Assembly: GCA_963762885.1 (NCBI GenBank)
Contig: CAVXNH010000077.1
Span: forward strand, 124,001-188,000
Reading direction: 5' to 3'
Length of the DNA: 64,000 nt
Source of the DNA: JASHVB01 sp963762885
GTDB taxonomy: Bacteria; Pseudomonadota; Alphaproteobacteria; Acetobacterales; Acetobacteraceae
The notes below the pieces were generated by a model that ran no database searches, was not told the origin of the DNA, and saw only the letters and a program-made list of their open reading frames with translations. The position numbers and the translations under genes are program-made. Positions 1 through 9,363 of the stretch are shown piece by piece. Position 1 is the stretch's first letter. Every line of letters starts with the position of its first letter.

Positions 1-531
1 CAGGTCACCGGTCTGCGCCTGGGCTTGGGTTTCCAGGTAGCGGCGCAGCGCCGCGATGTTTTGCGCCACCATCTTGTCGCCCTCGCGATACGCCGCGGCG
101 ACGCCTTGCAGCACCTGGCGGAATGACGGGCGGCCCCAGCGCGGTTCCGGCGGGAAATACGTGCCGCCCCAGAACGGCGAGCCGTCGGGCGCGAGGAACA
201 TGGTCAGCGGCCAGCCGCCTTGCTCGCCCAAGGCGTGCAGCGCGGACATATAGAGGTGGTCGATGTCGGGGCGTTCCTCGCGATCCACCTTGATGTTGAC
301 GAACAGCGCGTTCATCAGCGCGGCGGTTTGCGGGTCCTCGAAGGATTCGTGCGCCATGACATGGCACCAGTGGCAGGCGGCGTAGCCGATCGAGAGCATG
401 ATCGGCTTGTCGGCCTCGGCCGCTTCGCGAAGCGCGGCGGCGCCCCAGGGCCGCCAGTGCACCGGGTTGGCGGCGTGCTGAAGCAGGTAGGGGGAGGTTT
501 CCTCCCGAAGCAGGTTGGCGGGTTCGGCCAT
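1..531 (-). CDS. Thioredoxin domain-containing protein (DUF255, YyaL/SSP411 family), N-terminal part
   Basis: The reading frame from the ATG at 531 stays open to the left edge, giving 177 residues of a protein whose full family length is about 650-700. It starts MAEPANLLREETSPYLLQHA, the typical start of this family, followed by the HW.PWG segment. The thioredoxin-like active site CHWC lies near residue 58 (in AACHWCHVM), then F.NIKVDREERPDID and GGWPLTMFLAPDG. The family combines an N-terminal thioredoxin fold with a C-terminal six-hairpin glycosidase-like domain; that second domain is outside the window. Its biological role is poorly defined (redox or sugar-related). The longer frame that overlaps it in another phase is a composition artefact. 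Confidence 0.9.
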   Translation of the reverse strand, partial: MAEPANLLREETSPYLLQHAANPVHWRPWGAAALREAAEADKPIMLSIGYAACHWCHVMAHESFEDPQTAALMNALFVNIKVDREERPDIDHLYMSALHALGEQGGWPLTMFLAPDGSPFWGGTYFPPEPRWGRPSFRQVLQGVAAAYREGDKMVAQNIAALRRYLETQAQAQTGDL

Positions 532-831
532 GGTGCGTGTCCTTCCGCGGCGGTGCTGGGCGAAACATGGGGTAAGCCGGGCGCTGGGGACAGGGTCGGG
601 CAGGTCCCCGGGAAGCACGGGCCGCCGCAAGGTTAGCGATTTATTAGGGCTTTTGTTGATTTAATCGGGAGAAGTATCGAGGTGCCACTTGCGACCAGCC
701 GAATATCAACGCGGCCCCGAATGGGGAAGCCCGAGGTCCTGTCCCGCCGGTATCGTCGCGCCGTTGCCAACCGGTGGATTGTTGCGATCGGACGTCGCAG
801 CGGCCTCGCCGTCTGCCCGGCGGAGCAAGCC

Positions 832-3800
832 TTGAACGCCGATCAGGACATGCAGCTCCAGGACGGCCCTGCCAGGCCCGATCTGTCGCTTTGCGAGCTG
901 GAGCCGATCCACACGCCGGGGGCGATCCAGCCGCATGGCGCGGTGGTCGTGGCGCACACCGACGGGTTGGCCGTGTCCCATGCCAGCGCGAACCTCGAGG
1001 CGATCCTGGGGCGATCGGCCGAGGCGGCATTGGGAGTCGAAGCCTGCATGAGGTGATCGGCGCAGCGGCGTGGCACGCGCTGCAGGACCATGGCGTGCTC
1101 GAGGGTATGGCCTTCGGCGAGGTGCTGTCCCTGCCCGGGCTGGAACGTCGTAGCCTGCATCTGCGCGCCCACCGCTCCGGGCGCCATATCTGCGTGGACA
1201 TCGAACCGATCCGACACGATCCGCGGCAAAGCCCCCCTGTCATCCTGGCGCAGTCGATCCTGGAGACGTTCAAACACGCGACCACACGCGTCGGGCTATG
1301 CGAGCTCGCGGTTACCGGGCTGCGGGCGGTCACCGGGTTCGACCGCGTCATGGCCTATCGCTTCCACGACGATGGCCATGGCGAAGTGATCGCCGAAGCC
1401 CGGGCGGCGCGGCTCGAACCCTATCTCGGGCTGCATTATCCCGCGGCAGACATTCCGCCACAGGCTCGACGGCTATACATGCGCCAACGCGTCGGCACCA
1501 TCGCCGACGCCAACTATCGGCCGGTGCCGCTGCTGGCCGACCCAGCGCTGCCCGATGACGCACCCGTCGACCTCACCTACAGCGCCCTGCGCAGCGCGTC
1601 ACCGGTTCACCGCGAATACATGCGCAATATGAAGACGGCGGCGAGCATGACGATCGGGCTCGTCTCGGCGTCAGCGTCGGCCGGGCCGAAACTCTGGGGC
1701 ATGCTGGTGTGCCATAACACGAAACCGATCGTCGCCGGGCCCGAGCTGCGAGCGGTCGCCGGCATGATCGGTCAGGTCGTATCGCTGCTGCTCAGCAGCC
1801 TGAGCGACGCGGAGGTCTATGCCCAGCGGTTCGAGCGCCAAACGACGCTGAACGTATTGGTCAGCCGGCTCGTGGGCTCTTTGCCGCTGCCGGAGGCCTT
1901 GACCGCGGGAGATCTGGACTTGCTCAATCTGGTCGATGCCGCCGGTGCGGTGGTGCGCATCGACGGGACCGTGCACCGCCTCGGTCAGACGCCGCCGCTG
2001 TCGGCGACCGAGCATGCCCTGGCGCTGCTGCAACATTTGGCCGGCGGCGCGGTGCTGGCGATCGACGATCTTGGCAAGCGCCACCCCGAACTCGCCGATT
2101 GTGCAGCGGACGGCAGCGGCGCGCTCCTGCTGCCGCTGGGACAGGATTCCGGCGACGCGATCCTGTGGTTCCGGCCGGAGATGTCGCGAACCGTGGTTTG
2201 GGGCGGCAATCCGAACGAACACGGCACCGCGGACCCGGCCACGGGCCGGCTGTCGCCGCGCGGCTCGTTCACCGCCTGGAAAGAGATCGTCAGTGGCCGT
2301 TCGGAACCCTGGGCCGAGGTCGATCTGGCGCTCGCCCGGGAGCTGGGGACGGCGTTCGAGCATGCTGTGGCGCAACGCACCAAGGCGGAACTTGCCAGGT
2401 TGCGCCACTATGACCCGCTGACCGGTCTGCCCAACCGCAGCCTGCTTCAGCAACGGCTGGCTGAGGCCCAGAAGGATACCGCAACGGGCCTGGCGCTGCT
2501 GTTCCTGGACCTCGACCGGTTCAAGCAGATCAATGACACGATGGGGCATGCCGCGGGCGACGCACTGCTGGTCGAAGTCGCCCGCCGCCTGGTTGGCGCC
2601 GCCGGACCGGACCACGTCACCGCCAGGCTCGGCGGTGACGAATTCGTCATCTTGTGCCGCGGGCTGGACCAGGATGCGATCGCCGATCTCAGCGAACGGG
2701 TCCGGGCCGCAATCGAGGCGCCATACGAGATCGCCGGCCGCACGTGCAACGTCTCGGCCAGTATCGGCATCGCGTTCGGCGATCAGTTGGGCGGGCTTGA
2801 CCTGGTCAGGGCGGCCGATGCGGCGATGTACGCGGCCAAGCGGGGCGGCGGCAACCGTGGCGTGATGTTTGGCCCGTCGCTGTCCGATCAGGCGCAGCGG
2901 CAGGTTGCACTCGATCATGACATGCGCGAGGCGCTGAGCGCCGGCGATCAGTTCGTATTGCTCTACCAACCGCTATTCCGGATCAGCGCGGGAACGAAAT
3001 GGCTGGTGGGTTTCGAGGCATTGCTGCGGTGGCAACATCCGCGGCATGGCTGTATGCTGCCCGACCAATTCATCCCGCAGGCGGAAAAGTCTGGCCTGAT
3101 CGCTCCGCTGGGAGAATGGGTGCTGGCAAACGCCCTGCGTCACGGACGGGCGCTGCAACGTCTCCGGCCGAACGCGGAGATGCGGATGGCGGTAAACATC
3201 TCGGCGTCGCAGTTGCCGCAGGCGGGCTTCTGCACCGGACTCGCCGGGGCGCTGGAGGCCGAAGCCTTTCCGCCGGCAGCACTTTCCCTGGAGGTCACTG
3301 ACAGCATTCTCGCGGACGTTGCCGCGACATCCGTGCTTGCTCAAATCCGCAAGCTCGGGGTTCGCGTGGCCATCGACGACTTTGGCATTGGGCACTCATC
3401 GCATCGCATCCTGCACCGGCTACAGGCTGACGAAGTCAAACTCGACCGGCGGTTCTTCGACGATGTCACGGGTGACATGCGTGGCAAGGCGCTCGTCGGC
3501 GCGGTCATCGCGCTGGCCCATGCGGCGGGTCTGCCCGTCGCCTTTGAGGGCGTGGAGACACAGGCCGAGGCCGATATCGCCCTGGGCGCGGGTGCCGATA
3601 TCGTGCAAGGCTGTTTTTTTGCTCCACCACTATCCGCAAGCGCTGCCGGGGATCTCGTCGCTCAGGTCCCCATAGGTCTGAGGCGTCACTCGGCGTTGGA
3701 GCGCTCGGCGGGTAGAGAGCGGCGCGCAGGCAGAAGCCCGTGCAGTGCAGGCCATGCCGCGGTTGGCTGGTTGCATTGCGATGCACGCCTCTTCATGGCC

Positions 3801-3848
3801 GGGCAGTGCGGCACGCGGCGAAGCAAGCAAGAGTTTTTGCGCAGATAA
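832..3848 (+). CDS. Bacteriophytochrome with GGDEF and EAL output domains, broken by one frameshift near 1034-1043
   Basis: This is a red/far-red photoreceptor joined to c-di-GMP turnover domains. The N-terminus carries the biliverdin-binding pattern CELEPIHTPGAIQPHG (PAS-2). Then come a GAF domain with a DRVMAYRFHDDGHGEVIAE-type core and YPAADIPPQARRLY, a PHY domain, a GGDEF domain with intact GGDEF at about 2632-2646, and an EAL domain with EALLRW, DDFGIGHSS and AFEGVET. Most EAL catalytic residues look retained, so both synthesis and hydrolysis are possible. The chromophore segment is in one frame up to EAALG (about 1035) and the rest is in another from SLHEVIG. One missing base near 1034-1043 explains it. 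I chose the TTG at 832 (GGAG six bases upstream); ATG 850 and GTG 682 are alternatives. The C-terminal tail after the EAL domain (about 60 residues) is unusual. Confidence 0.85.
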
Positions 3849-3967
3849 AGAAGTAGATTCGCGCGAAACACGCGGATGGGCCTGAGTCCGGCATGGCTGT
3901 TCACGGCAACCACCGCAGCATCACGTAGCGAACGCCACTTGGTTCCAATTCAGCGCTAACTACGTCG

Positions 3968-4981
3968 TCATCCCCGCGAAAGCGGGGAGGTGGATTCACA
4001 TTTGAAGTGCAACAGATGGCCGGAGAATAGCTCAGCGGGGGTTTTGAAGCCAAGGCATTTGCGAGGGGTATTATTATGTCGCCGAGCGATGGCGTCGATT
4101 TGGCGTTGCGAGCACTGACGCAGGTCGGTTTTTCGTGGCAGGTCGCGTCGCACGCGGCCGTTGGCGTTCTCGATGCCGCCCTTCTCCCAGGGGCTATGTG
4201 GATTGCAGAAGTAGGTGTTGATGCCGAGTGCATCGCGCAGCTTGTGATGGTTGGCGAACTCGGTACCGTTGTCCTGGGTTAGGGTTCGGCGCAGTTGGGC
4301 TGGCAAAGTGGCCAACCAGGTGTGCAGTTGGTCGGCGGTTGTCTCGGCTTTGCGGCTGGGCGGTTTGGCCAGCAGGATAAATCGCGAGGCGCGTTCCTGG
4401 GCAACCAGCACGGACTGGCCGTATTTGCTGAACAGCACATAGTCGGCCTCCCAGTGGCCGGGCTGACGGCGAGCATTGATATAGAGTGGACGTTTGCCGA
4501 TGGAGACACGGTCTTTTATGTGCTGAACCGGACTTCCACCCTTGCGGCCACGATAGCCACGCTTGAACTTGGCGCGCGGCAGATAAAGTCGCCAGGCGAA
4601 ATCCTGGGTCCGGCGGATCTGGGCATAGATGAAGCGGTAGATGGTTTCGTGACTGATCGTTGTTGCCGCTTTTTGCTGCCGGAGCCGGCCGGCGACCTGC
4701 TCGGGCGACCAACCGTTCCGCAGGCAGTCGAGAACCAGGTTGCGGAGCGCATCGTCGCGCTCAAGTTTTGACCCGGTCCAGCGGCGGGCTCTGGCCTGCT
4801 CCTCAGCATAGGCCGGTTTATAGCCAACCTTGTTGCCGCGGTTGCGTCTCAGTTCGCGAGAGATTGTCGATGGCGAGCGATCCAGAGCTGCCGCGATTTG
4901 GCGGAGCGATTGCCCGTCTTCATGAAGACGGGCAATCGCACACCGTTCCTCGAGCGTGAGGTGATCGTATTGTTGGGCCAT
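3968..4981 (-). CDS. IS30-family transposase
   Basis: The 337-residue protein starts MAQQYDHLTLEERCAIARL, followed by a helix-turn-helix (SLRQIAAALDRSPSTISREL) typical of IS30 transposases. The DDE catalytic core is visible as the D of HWEADYVL, the D of LTQDNGTEF and the E of GGIENANGRVRRDLPR. The last residues (about CESTSPLSRG) run through the terminal inverted repeat into flanking palindromic DNA, so the stop codon lies outside the element and is supplied by the target. The gene appears intact. Confidence 0.93.
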   Translation of the reverse strand: MAQQYDHLTLEERCAIARLHEDGQSLRQIAAALDRSPSTISRELRRNRGNKVGYKPAYAEEQARARRWTGSKLERDDALRNLVLDCLRNGWSPEQVAGRLRQQKAATTISHETIYRFIYAQIRRTQDFAWRLYLPRAKFKRGYRGRKGGSPVQHIKDRVSIGKRPLYINARRQPGHWEADYVLFSKYGQSVLVAQERASRFILLAKPPSRKAETTADQLHTWLATLPAQLRRTLTQDNGTEFANHHKLRDALGINTYFCNPHSPWEKGGIENANGRVRRDLPRKTDLRQCSQRQIDAIARRHNNTPRKCLGFKTPAELFSGHLLHFKCESTSPLSRG

Positions 4982-5019
4982 TGCAACACCCTACCATGGT
5001 GTTGCACTTCGTTTGTGAG
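3995..5019. mobile_element. IS30-family insertion sequence
   Basis: The ends 3995-4013 and 5001-5019 form imperfect 19-bp terminal inverted repeats. They share GAAGTGCAAC at the inner side and TCACA at the outer side, with mismatches in the middle. They enclose a single transposase gene on the minus strand. The element is about 1.02 kb, the usual IS30 size. A 2-3 bp target duplication is expected for the family but cannot be assigned with certainty. The target is the centre of a palindromic repeat, which fits the preference of IS30-family elements for palindromic sites. Confidence 0.85.
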
Positions 5020-5729
5020 CCCAGGGGACCCATGACGCTTGGGTCCCCGCTTTCGCGGGGATGACGATTTATCGGGGCGTTTGCTACATAATGCCGTGCA
5101 TCTGCGTTAAGCGCTTGCTTGCTTGCTTCGACGCGCGCCGCCCGGTGGCTAACTTGCAACGACGATACTGCAGGGCGTCGATCCAAGGCAATCGCGATTG
5201 GCATCCGCTGCTCGGCGGCAAGCAAGGTTTCAACACGGAGACAGAACGAGAGCGACGGAGGGGGCTTGTGCATTTCCCCGATGCCGAGGCGGCAGACCGG
5301 CTCCGGGGGTCTCCGGGATTCTCGTTCCATATCCATGTCGAAGAGTTCGCCGTCGTGCCCAGGCGCACCTACGATGCACGACTTTCGCGAAGCACCCCCA
5401 CGGCCAGTGCAATAGCCCTGAGGCGTCACCATCGTTCGATCGTCGAACCGGCGCGGTCTTATTTGACGGGCCGTCTCGGCAGTATCCATTGGGCGATGTT
5501 GCAGTGGACCGGAGATCGCTGCCGTGATGTTATCGAACGTGACGCCGCTCTTCACGACACAGTCAAGAATCTCGCCGGACATCGAATCGACCACCCAGGC
5601 TGCGGACTTGTCCGGAACAGCGACCACGGTGACCGGCGGAACCGGTGGCGGTTCCGCTGCCTGTGCGAGACAGCGTCCGCTTGTAACCGCGAGGCAAGCC
5701 AACGTCAGAAAGATAAGGCGACTGGTCAT
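4920..5729 (-). CDS. Exported hypothetical protein with an abnormal C-terminus
   Basis: The start is convincing: ATG at 5729 is preceded by AGGAGGG at a six-base spacing. The first 22 residues (MTSRLIFLTLACLAVTSGRC) form a signal peptide ending near CLAQA. The following segment (PPVPPVTVVAVPDKSAAWVV) resembles small secreted proteins in which a short 'WVVD' motif follows a proline-rich linker. Beyond about residue 80 the sequence is unlike a folded protein. It reads through the palindromic repeat and overlaps the 5' end of the IS30 transposase in another frame. The true C-terminus has probably been lost or shifted. No function can be assigned. Confidence 0.4.
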   Translation of the reverse strand: MTSRLIFLTLACLAVTSGRCLAQAAEPPPVPPVTVVAVPDKSAAWVVDSMSGEILDCVVKSGVTFDNITAAISGPLQHRPMDTAETARQIRPRRFDDRTMVTPQGYCTGRGGASRKSCIVGAPGHDGELFDMDMERESRRPPEPVCRLGIGEMHKPPPSLSFCLRVETLLAAEQRMPIAIALDRRPAVSSLQVSHRAARVEASKQALNADARHYVANAPINRHPRESGDPSVMGPLGSQTKCNTMVGCCNGPTIRSPHARGTVCDCPSS

Positions 5730-6179
5730 CGAGCCCTCCTGTCACACACCGCTTTATTGCCTTGCCGCAATATCCACCCAGGCAATTGCAGCATTGCCGA
5801 CATGAACGATACACAACTACATGGAAATCAAACCCACGGCGTGCCCTGGTCATACACGATCATCTGCCGCATGTCTTTCATGTTCGGAGATCCGGGTTTT
5901 GTCGTCCATGTGAAGGTTTCCCGTCATGTCGCCCGGACGACAAAGGATGTCGGCCGGGTCCGCGATTGTGCTTTGTCGTACGCACCAACCGCGTGGATGG
6001 CGGACCGGAGCCTCTCCTCGGGCGCGCGCCACGATACGGGACAGCGGTTTCATTCCGGGCGGGCCGGTCTCCGCCGTCCGGTGGCCAACTCGCAACAACA
6101 GGACCTCGCGATAACAGGACGGCGCTGCGCGATGTTTTGCTTCGCTCGATCCCATTGCGACCAACACGGCGGCGAAGCG
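5730..6179. other. Intergenic region without recognisable gene
   Basis: About 450 bases between the exported hypothetical protein (reading left) and the 3' end of the MFS gene. Open frames exist on both strands but have no family resemblance. The region must hold the promoter of the exported protein; I saw no clear repeat or RNA structure. Confidence 0.5.
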
Positions 6180-7478
6180 TCACCCTGCGCTGCCGCCGAC
6201 GGTCCGCACCAACCGCGCGGCGCCCGGATGCGCGAACGGCACCAGCGCCGCGCTGAACACCAGCGTGGCGATCGCCATCCAGAACAATGCGATCAGCACG
6301 CCGCGCCCGCCGAACTGCACCAGCAGCACCGCGGCGGCGGACGGTCCCGCGGCCTGGCCGAGCAACATCGGGAAGGCGAGACGGCCGATCAGGCTGGGGT
6401 AGCCGACGGGTCCGAACAGCGCGAGCGGCAGGGTGCCTCGCACGATCGAGCGCAGCCCGATGCCGCCCCCGTAGACGATCAGCGCCACCACGACCGCGTC
6501 CTGCCGGGTCAGCAGCAATCCGAGGCCGAGCGACACGAACACCGCCGAGACCACACCCTCCCACACCGGGTGGGTGCGTTGCCCCGCCAGCAGGTCGATC
6601 AGCCTGGCGCCGACCTGGCACGGCCCGATGATTGCGCCGAGCGCAACCGCCGTCGCCAGCGGCACGCCGCGCTGTTCGAGCACGGTCAGCAATTGCACCG
6701 ACATCACCGAGGCGATGACCGAAGAGAGCGTCATGCCCAGGGCCACGAGGCAAAACACCAGGTGATGCAATCCGCTGCGGGGCGGCGGCGGCGGCGCCGG
6801 CGCGGCTTCCGTGGTGGTGTTGCGCGGGGCAGGGGGGGCGTCGGCGCCATGGCGCGCCTCTGCGGGCAGTCCGAAGCGATAGAGCGGCAGCACTACGGCC
6901 AGGTTCAGCACCGCGTAGGCGACGCAGGTGCCGCGCCAGCCCAGATGGGCCAGCAGCAGGGCGCTGAGCGGCCAGCACACCGTGCTGGCAAAGCCGCCGA
7001 TCAGCGTCAGCGATGTGATGATGGCGCGTGCGTCCTTGCCGTAGAGCCGGCCGATCGTGGCGAAGGCCGGATCGTACAGGCCTGCGCCCATGGCGACCCC
7101 GATCACCAGCCAGCCCAGGATGAACACCGGCAGGTTCGGCGCAGCAGCCAGCATCAGCAAGCCGGCAGAAAGCAATGCGGCGCTGGCCATCAGCACCGGG
7201 CGGCCGCCGTAGCGCTCGATCAGGTCGCCGACCTTGGGGGACACCAGGCCAGACAACAGCAGGCCGAGCGATAGGCCACCGATCACCCACGACAGCGGCC
7301 AGCCGGTGGCGTCGGCGGTCGGTTTCGCCAGCACGGCGGGGAGGTAGTACGACGAGCCCCAGACCAGCACCTGGCCGACGCCCAGTGTGAAGACGACCCT
7401 GCGGCGCGAAGCCGGCGATGCGGCGGCCTCGGGCTTGAGCGCGATGCGGCCGCAGGCGGAGGACGATGGCTCAGCCAT
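6180..7478 (-). CDS. MFS transporter
   Basis: 432 residues with about twelve hydrophobic segments and a typical MFS motif A in the first cytoplasmic loop (VGDLIERYGGRPVLM). A proline-rich cytoplasmic loop (APAPPPPPRSG) separates the two six-helix halves. The start chosen is ATG 7478, eight bases inside the end of the upstream acetyltransferase gene, implying translational coupling. A longer upstream extension in the same frame has no family resemblance. The substrate is unknown; the pairing with a PAT-like acetyltransferase suggests removal of a toxic or modified small molecule, but this is inference. Confidence 0.85.
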   Translation of the reverse strand: MAEPSSSACGRIALKPEAAASPASRRRVVFTLGVGQVLVWGSSYYLPAVLAKPTADATGWPLSWVIGGLSLGLLLSGLVSPKVGDLIERYGGRPVLMASAALLSAGLLMLAAAPNLPVFILGWLVIGVAMGAGLYDPAFATIGRLYGKDARAIITSLTLIGGFASTVCWPLSALLLAHLGWRGTCVAYAVLNLAVVLPLYRFGLPAEARHGADAPPAPRNTTTEAAPAPPPPPRSGLHHLVFCLVALGMTLSSVIASVMSVQLLTVLEQRGVPLATAVALGAIIGPCQVGARLIDLLAGQRTHPVWEGVVSAVFVSLGLGLLLTRQDAVVVALIVYGGGIGLRSIVRGTLPLALFGPVGYPSLIGRLAFPMLLGQAAGPSAAAVLLVQFGGRGVLIALFWMAIATLVFSAALVPFAHPGAARLVRTVGGSAG

Positions 7479-8022
7479 CGGCGCGGCAGGGCGGGGTGTC
7501 GCTGCCCCGTCCCAGGCTGCGTTGCAGCAGCACGCTGTCGAGCCAGACCCCGTGTTTGTAGCCAACGTCGCGCAGCACGCCGACGCGCTGGAAGCCGAGC
7601 TTCTCATGCAGCCGGATGGACGCTTCGTTGGCGGAATCGCCGACCACCGCGACCATCTGGCGCAGTCCGCATTGCTCGCAGGCGGCAACCAGTTCGGTCA
7701 GGAGGCGGCGGCCGATGCCGCGGCCGATCGCGTCCGGGCGCAGGTAGACCGAGTTTTCGACGGTGTTCGCGTAGGCGGCGCGCGGGCGATAGGCGCCGGC
7801 ATAGGCGTAACCCACCACCGTGCCGCTCTGTTCGGCGACGAACCAGGGCAGACCCTTGCCGACCACGCCGGCGCGGCGGCGGCGCATCTCGGCGGCGCCC
7901 GGCGGTTCGGTTTCGAATGACGCGCGGCCGTGCAGGACGTGGTGGGCGTAGATGGCCGTCACCGCGTCCATGTCGGCCTCGGTTGCCGGGCGGATGGTGA
8001 CTGGGTCGGGCGGGGCGGTCAT
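7471..8022 (-). CDS. GNAT acetyltransferase, phosphinothricin N-acetyltransferase (PAT/Bar) type
   Basis: 183 residues. The N-terminus IRPATEADMDAVTAIYAHHV, the PWFVAE and VVGYAYAG strands, the acetyl-CoA loop GRGIGRRLL and the SANEASIRLHEKLGF segment match the PAT subfamily of GNAT enzymes, which N-acetylate phosphinothricin, methionine sulfoximine or related amino acids. The gene overlaps the downstream MFS gene by eight bases, so the two are probably one transcription unit. In chromosomes such genes are often housekeeping detoxifiers rather than true resistance genes; the substrate is not determined here. Confidence 0.88.
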   Translation of the reverse strand: MTAPPDPVTIRPATEADMDAVTAIYAHHVLHGRASFETEPPGAAEMRRRRAGVVGKGLPWFVAEQSGTVVGYAYAGAYRPRAAYANTVENSVYLRPDAIGRGIGRRLLTELVAACEQCGLRQMVAVVGDSANEASIRLHEKLGFQRVGVLRDVGYKHGVWLDSVLLQRSLGRGSDTPPCRADG

Positions 8023-8097
8023 CGTTGCAACTCCATGAACCGGAGCGAAGGGGGCAGCGCCCCTTGGTGGGGTTGCAGGGGCGATGCCCCTGACCTT

Positions 8098-9134
8098 CTA
8101 CTTGCAGCCCGCGCGCTGCTGCACCGAGGTGGCGGCGTCCCGCACGTCCTGTCTCTGTTGCGGGAACTCCGCATGCAGCTTGGCCAGCGTGTCGCACGCC
8201 GCGCGTTTCTCGTTGATCGCGGTCAGCGAATAAGCCAACCCCACCAACGCCTCCGGCGCGCGGGTGCCCTTCCGGTTGCGATTGTACGTATCATCGTAGG
8301 CAATCGCCGCCTGCGAAAATTGGCGTTCCCCCGAGAGTGCCTGTGCCAGAAAGGTACTGTGCATCGGTACGCCCGCGGCGAGGTGCGGAAGTTGTTCAGC
8401 ACCTCGTGCGCAGCGGCTTCGGCCGCCGTGTAGTCATGCCGCGCCAGTGCCGCATTCCCATCTTGTATCGCCAATTCCGGCGTGCGCCGGACGGGCGGGG
8501 CCGCTTGCGGTGCGGGTGGCACCTGCGCGGTGCCAAGCGGGCCCGGCGGGGGGCTGAGCAACGGGTTGGGCTGGAGCGAGACCGGTCCTGGGGACGATTG
8601 ACCCTGGGCCGGGTAGCCCTGATTCGCGTACCCCTGGTTCGGATACCCTGGGGTTATCGGCATCTGGAACGTCCCCGTGGTCGGTCCTGCCGGTGGGGTT
8701 GCTCCGGTCGGCGGGCCGCCGGGCTGGCCGTTTTGCATCTGGAACTTCAGGTCGTCGATGCGCTTGGCGAGATCGGCGCTCTGCTGCTGAAGCTGGTTCT
8801 GCACCTCGTCCACGCGCCCGCGCAGCGTGCGCATCTCTTCTTCCAGCGTCTGCACCCGGGCCAACAGCTGGGCGACAATGTCGCTACTGCTGCCGGTCGG
8901 TGGCGGCGGATAGCCCGGGCGGCCCAGATAGGAGCCGCCTCCGCCCTGGTTCGCCGCTTGCTGTTGCAGCGTCTGGACCTGTTGCTGGAGTTCGTAGATC
9001 TGGTTGCGCAGTGCGAGTTCCTCTCGGGTCAACTGCGCCGCGGCCGGCCACGCTGCCAGCAGCATCACGGTCAGAGCCATGATCCGGATCGCCAGGGTCC
9101 TGATCGCCAAGCCCCTGATCGGCAGCAAACGCAT
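8098..9134 (-). CDS. cpoB: Cell division coordinator CpoB (YbgF), frameshifted near 8362-8380
   Basis: This is a periplasmic Tol-Pal partner protein. Residues 1-35 are a signal peptide (hydrophobic stretch IMALTVMLLAAWPAAAQ). A coiled-coil trimerisation region follows (ELALRNQIYELQQQVQTLQQ, later VQTLEEEMRTLRGRVDEVQN), then a long P/G/Q linker and TPR repeats. The first TPR (GNAALARHDYTAAEAAAHEV) is in the starting frame. The remainder (TFLAQALSGERQFSQAAIAY and AYSLTAINEKRAACDTLAKL, to the end QQRAGC) is in another frame. One missing base, or two extra, near 8362-8380 reconciles them. It lies downstream of pal on the same strand, the normal order in the tol-pal cluster. Confidence 0.88.
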
Positions 9135-9182
9135 GCGCGTCTCCCTCGTATGTGGCCCGCGACTCGGGCCTCAGAAATGCCA

Positions 9183-9208
9183 AACCGGCGGCCTTGGGGC
9201 CGCCGGTT
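9183..9208 (-). terminator. GC-rich hairpin between pal and cpoB
   Basis: Perfect arms AACCGGCGGCC and GGCCGCCGGTT around a short loop, followed on the minus strand by TTGG and TTTC. It could terminate or attenuate transcription from pal into cpoB, or simply be a repeat; there is no long U run. Confidence 0.4.
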
Positions 9209-9363
9209 CCAGCATGACAGGAAGTCCGGCTGGTCTGGAGTCCGGAGGACCGAATGATCCCAGACCTGACCACGGCTTAACCTGAAGGTCCGCCCGGAGC
9301 GTCAGGCCCGCCTAATGGGCCTGTCCCCGGCCGCCCGACCCGGGCCTTGCTTCACCCCAGGCC

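Larger units (their letters stand above)
3922..5090. repeat. Palindromic repeat element split by the IS30 insertion
   Basis: Left arm 3922-3988 contains the outer motif CGTAGCGAACGCC and the inner motif CGTCATCCCCGCGAAAGC. Right arm 5041-5090 contains the inverse inner motif GCTTTCGCGGGGATGACG and GGCGTTTGCTACAT. An uninterrupted copy with the same outer and inner motifs lies at 12196-12320, so the IS30 element sits in the loop of this palindrome. Confidence 0.75.

Noticed and set aside
1671..2969. 432-codon minus-strand frame opposite the phytochrome
   Set aside because: Composition artefact; the plus strand carries clear GAF, PHY and GGDEF motifs.
5061..7274. 737-codon plus-strand open frame
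   Set aside because: It overlaps the MFS gene antisense, is rich in Arg/Gln/His with no family resemblance, and reflects GC-rich codon bias.
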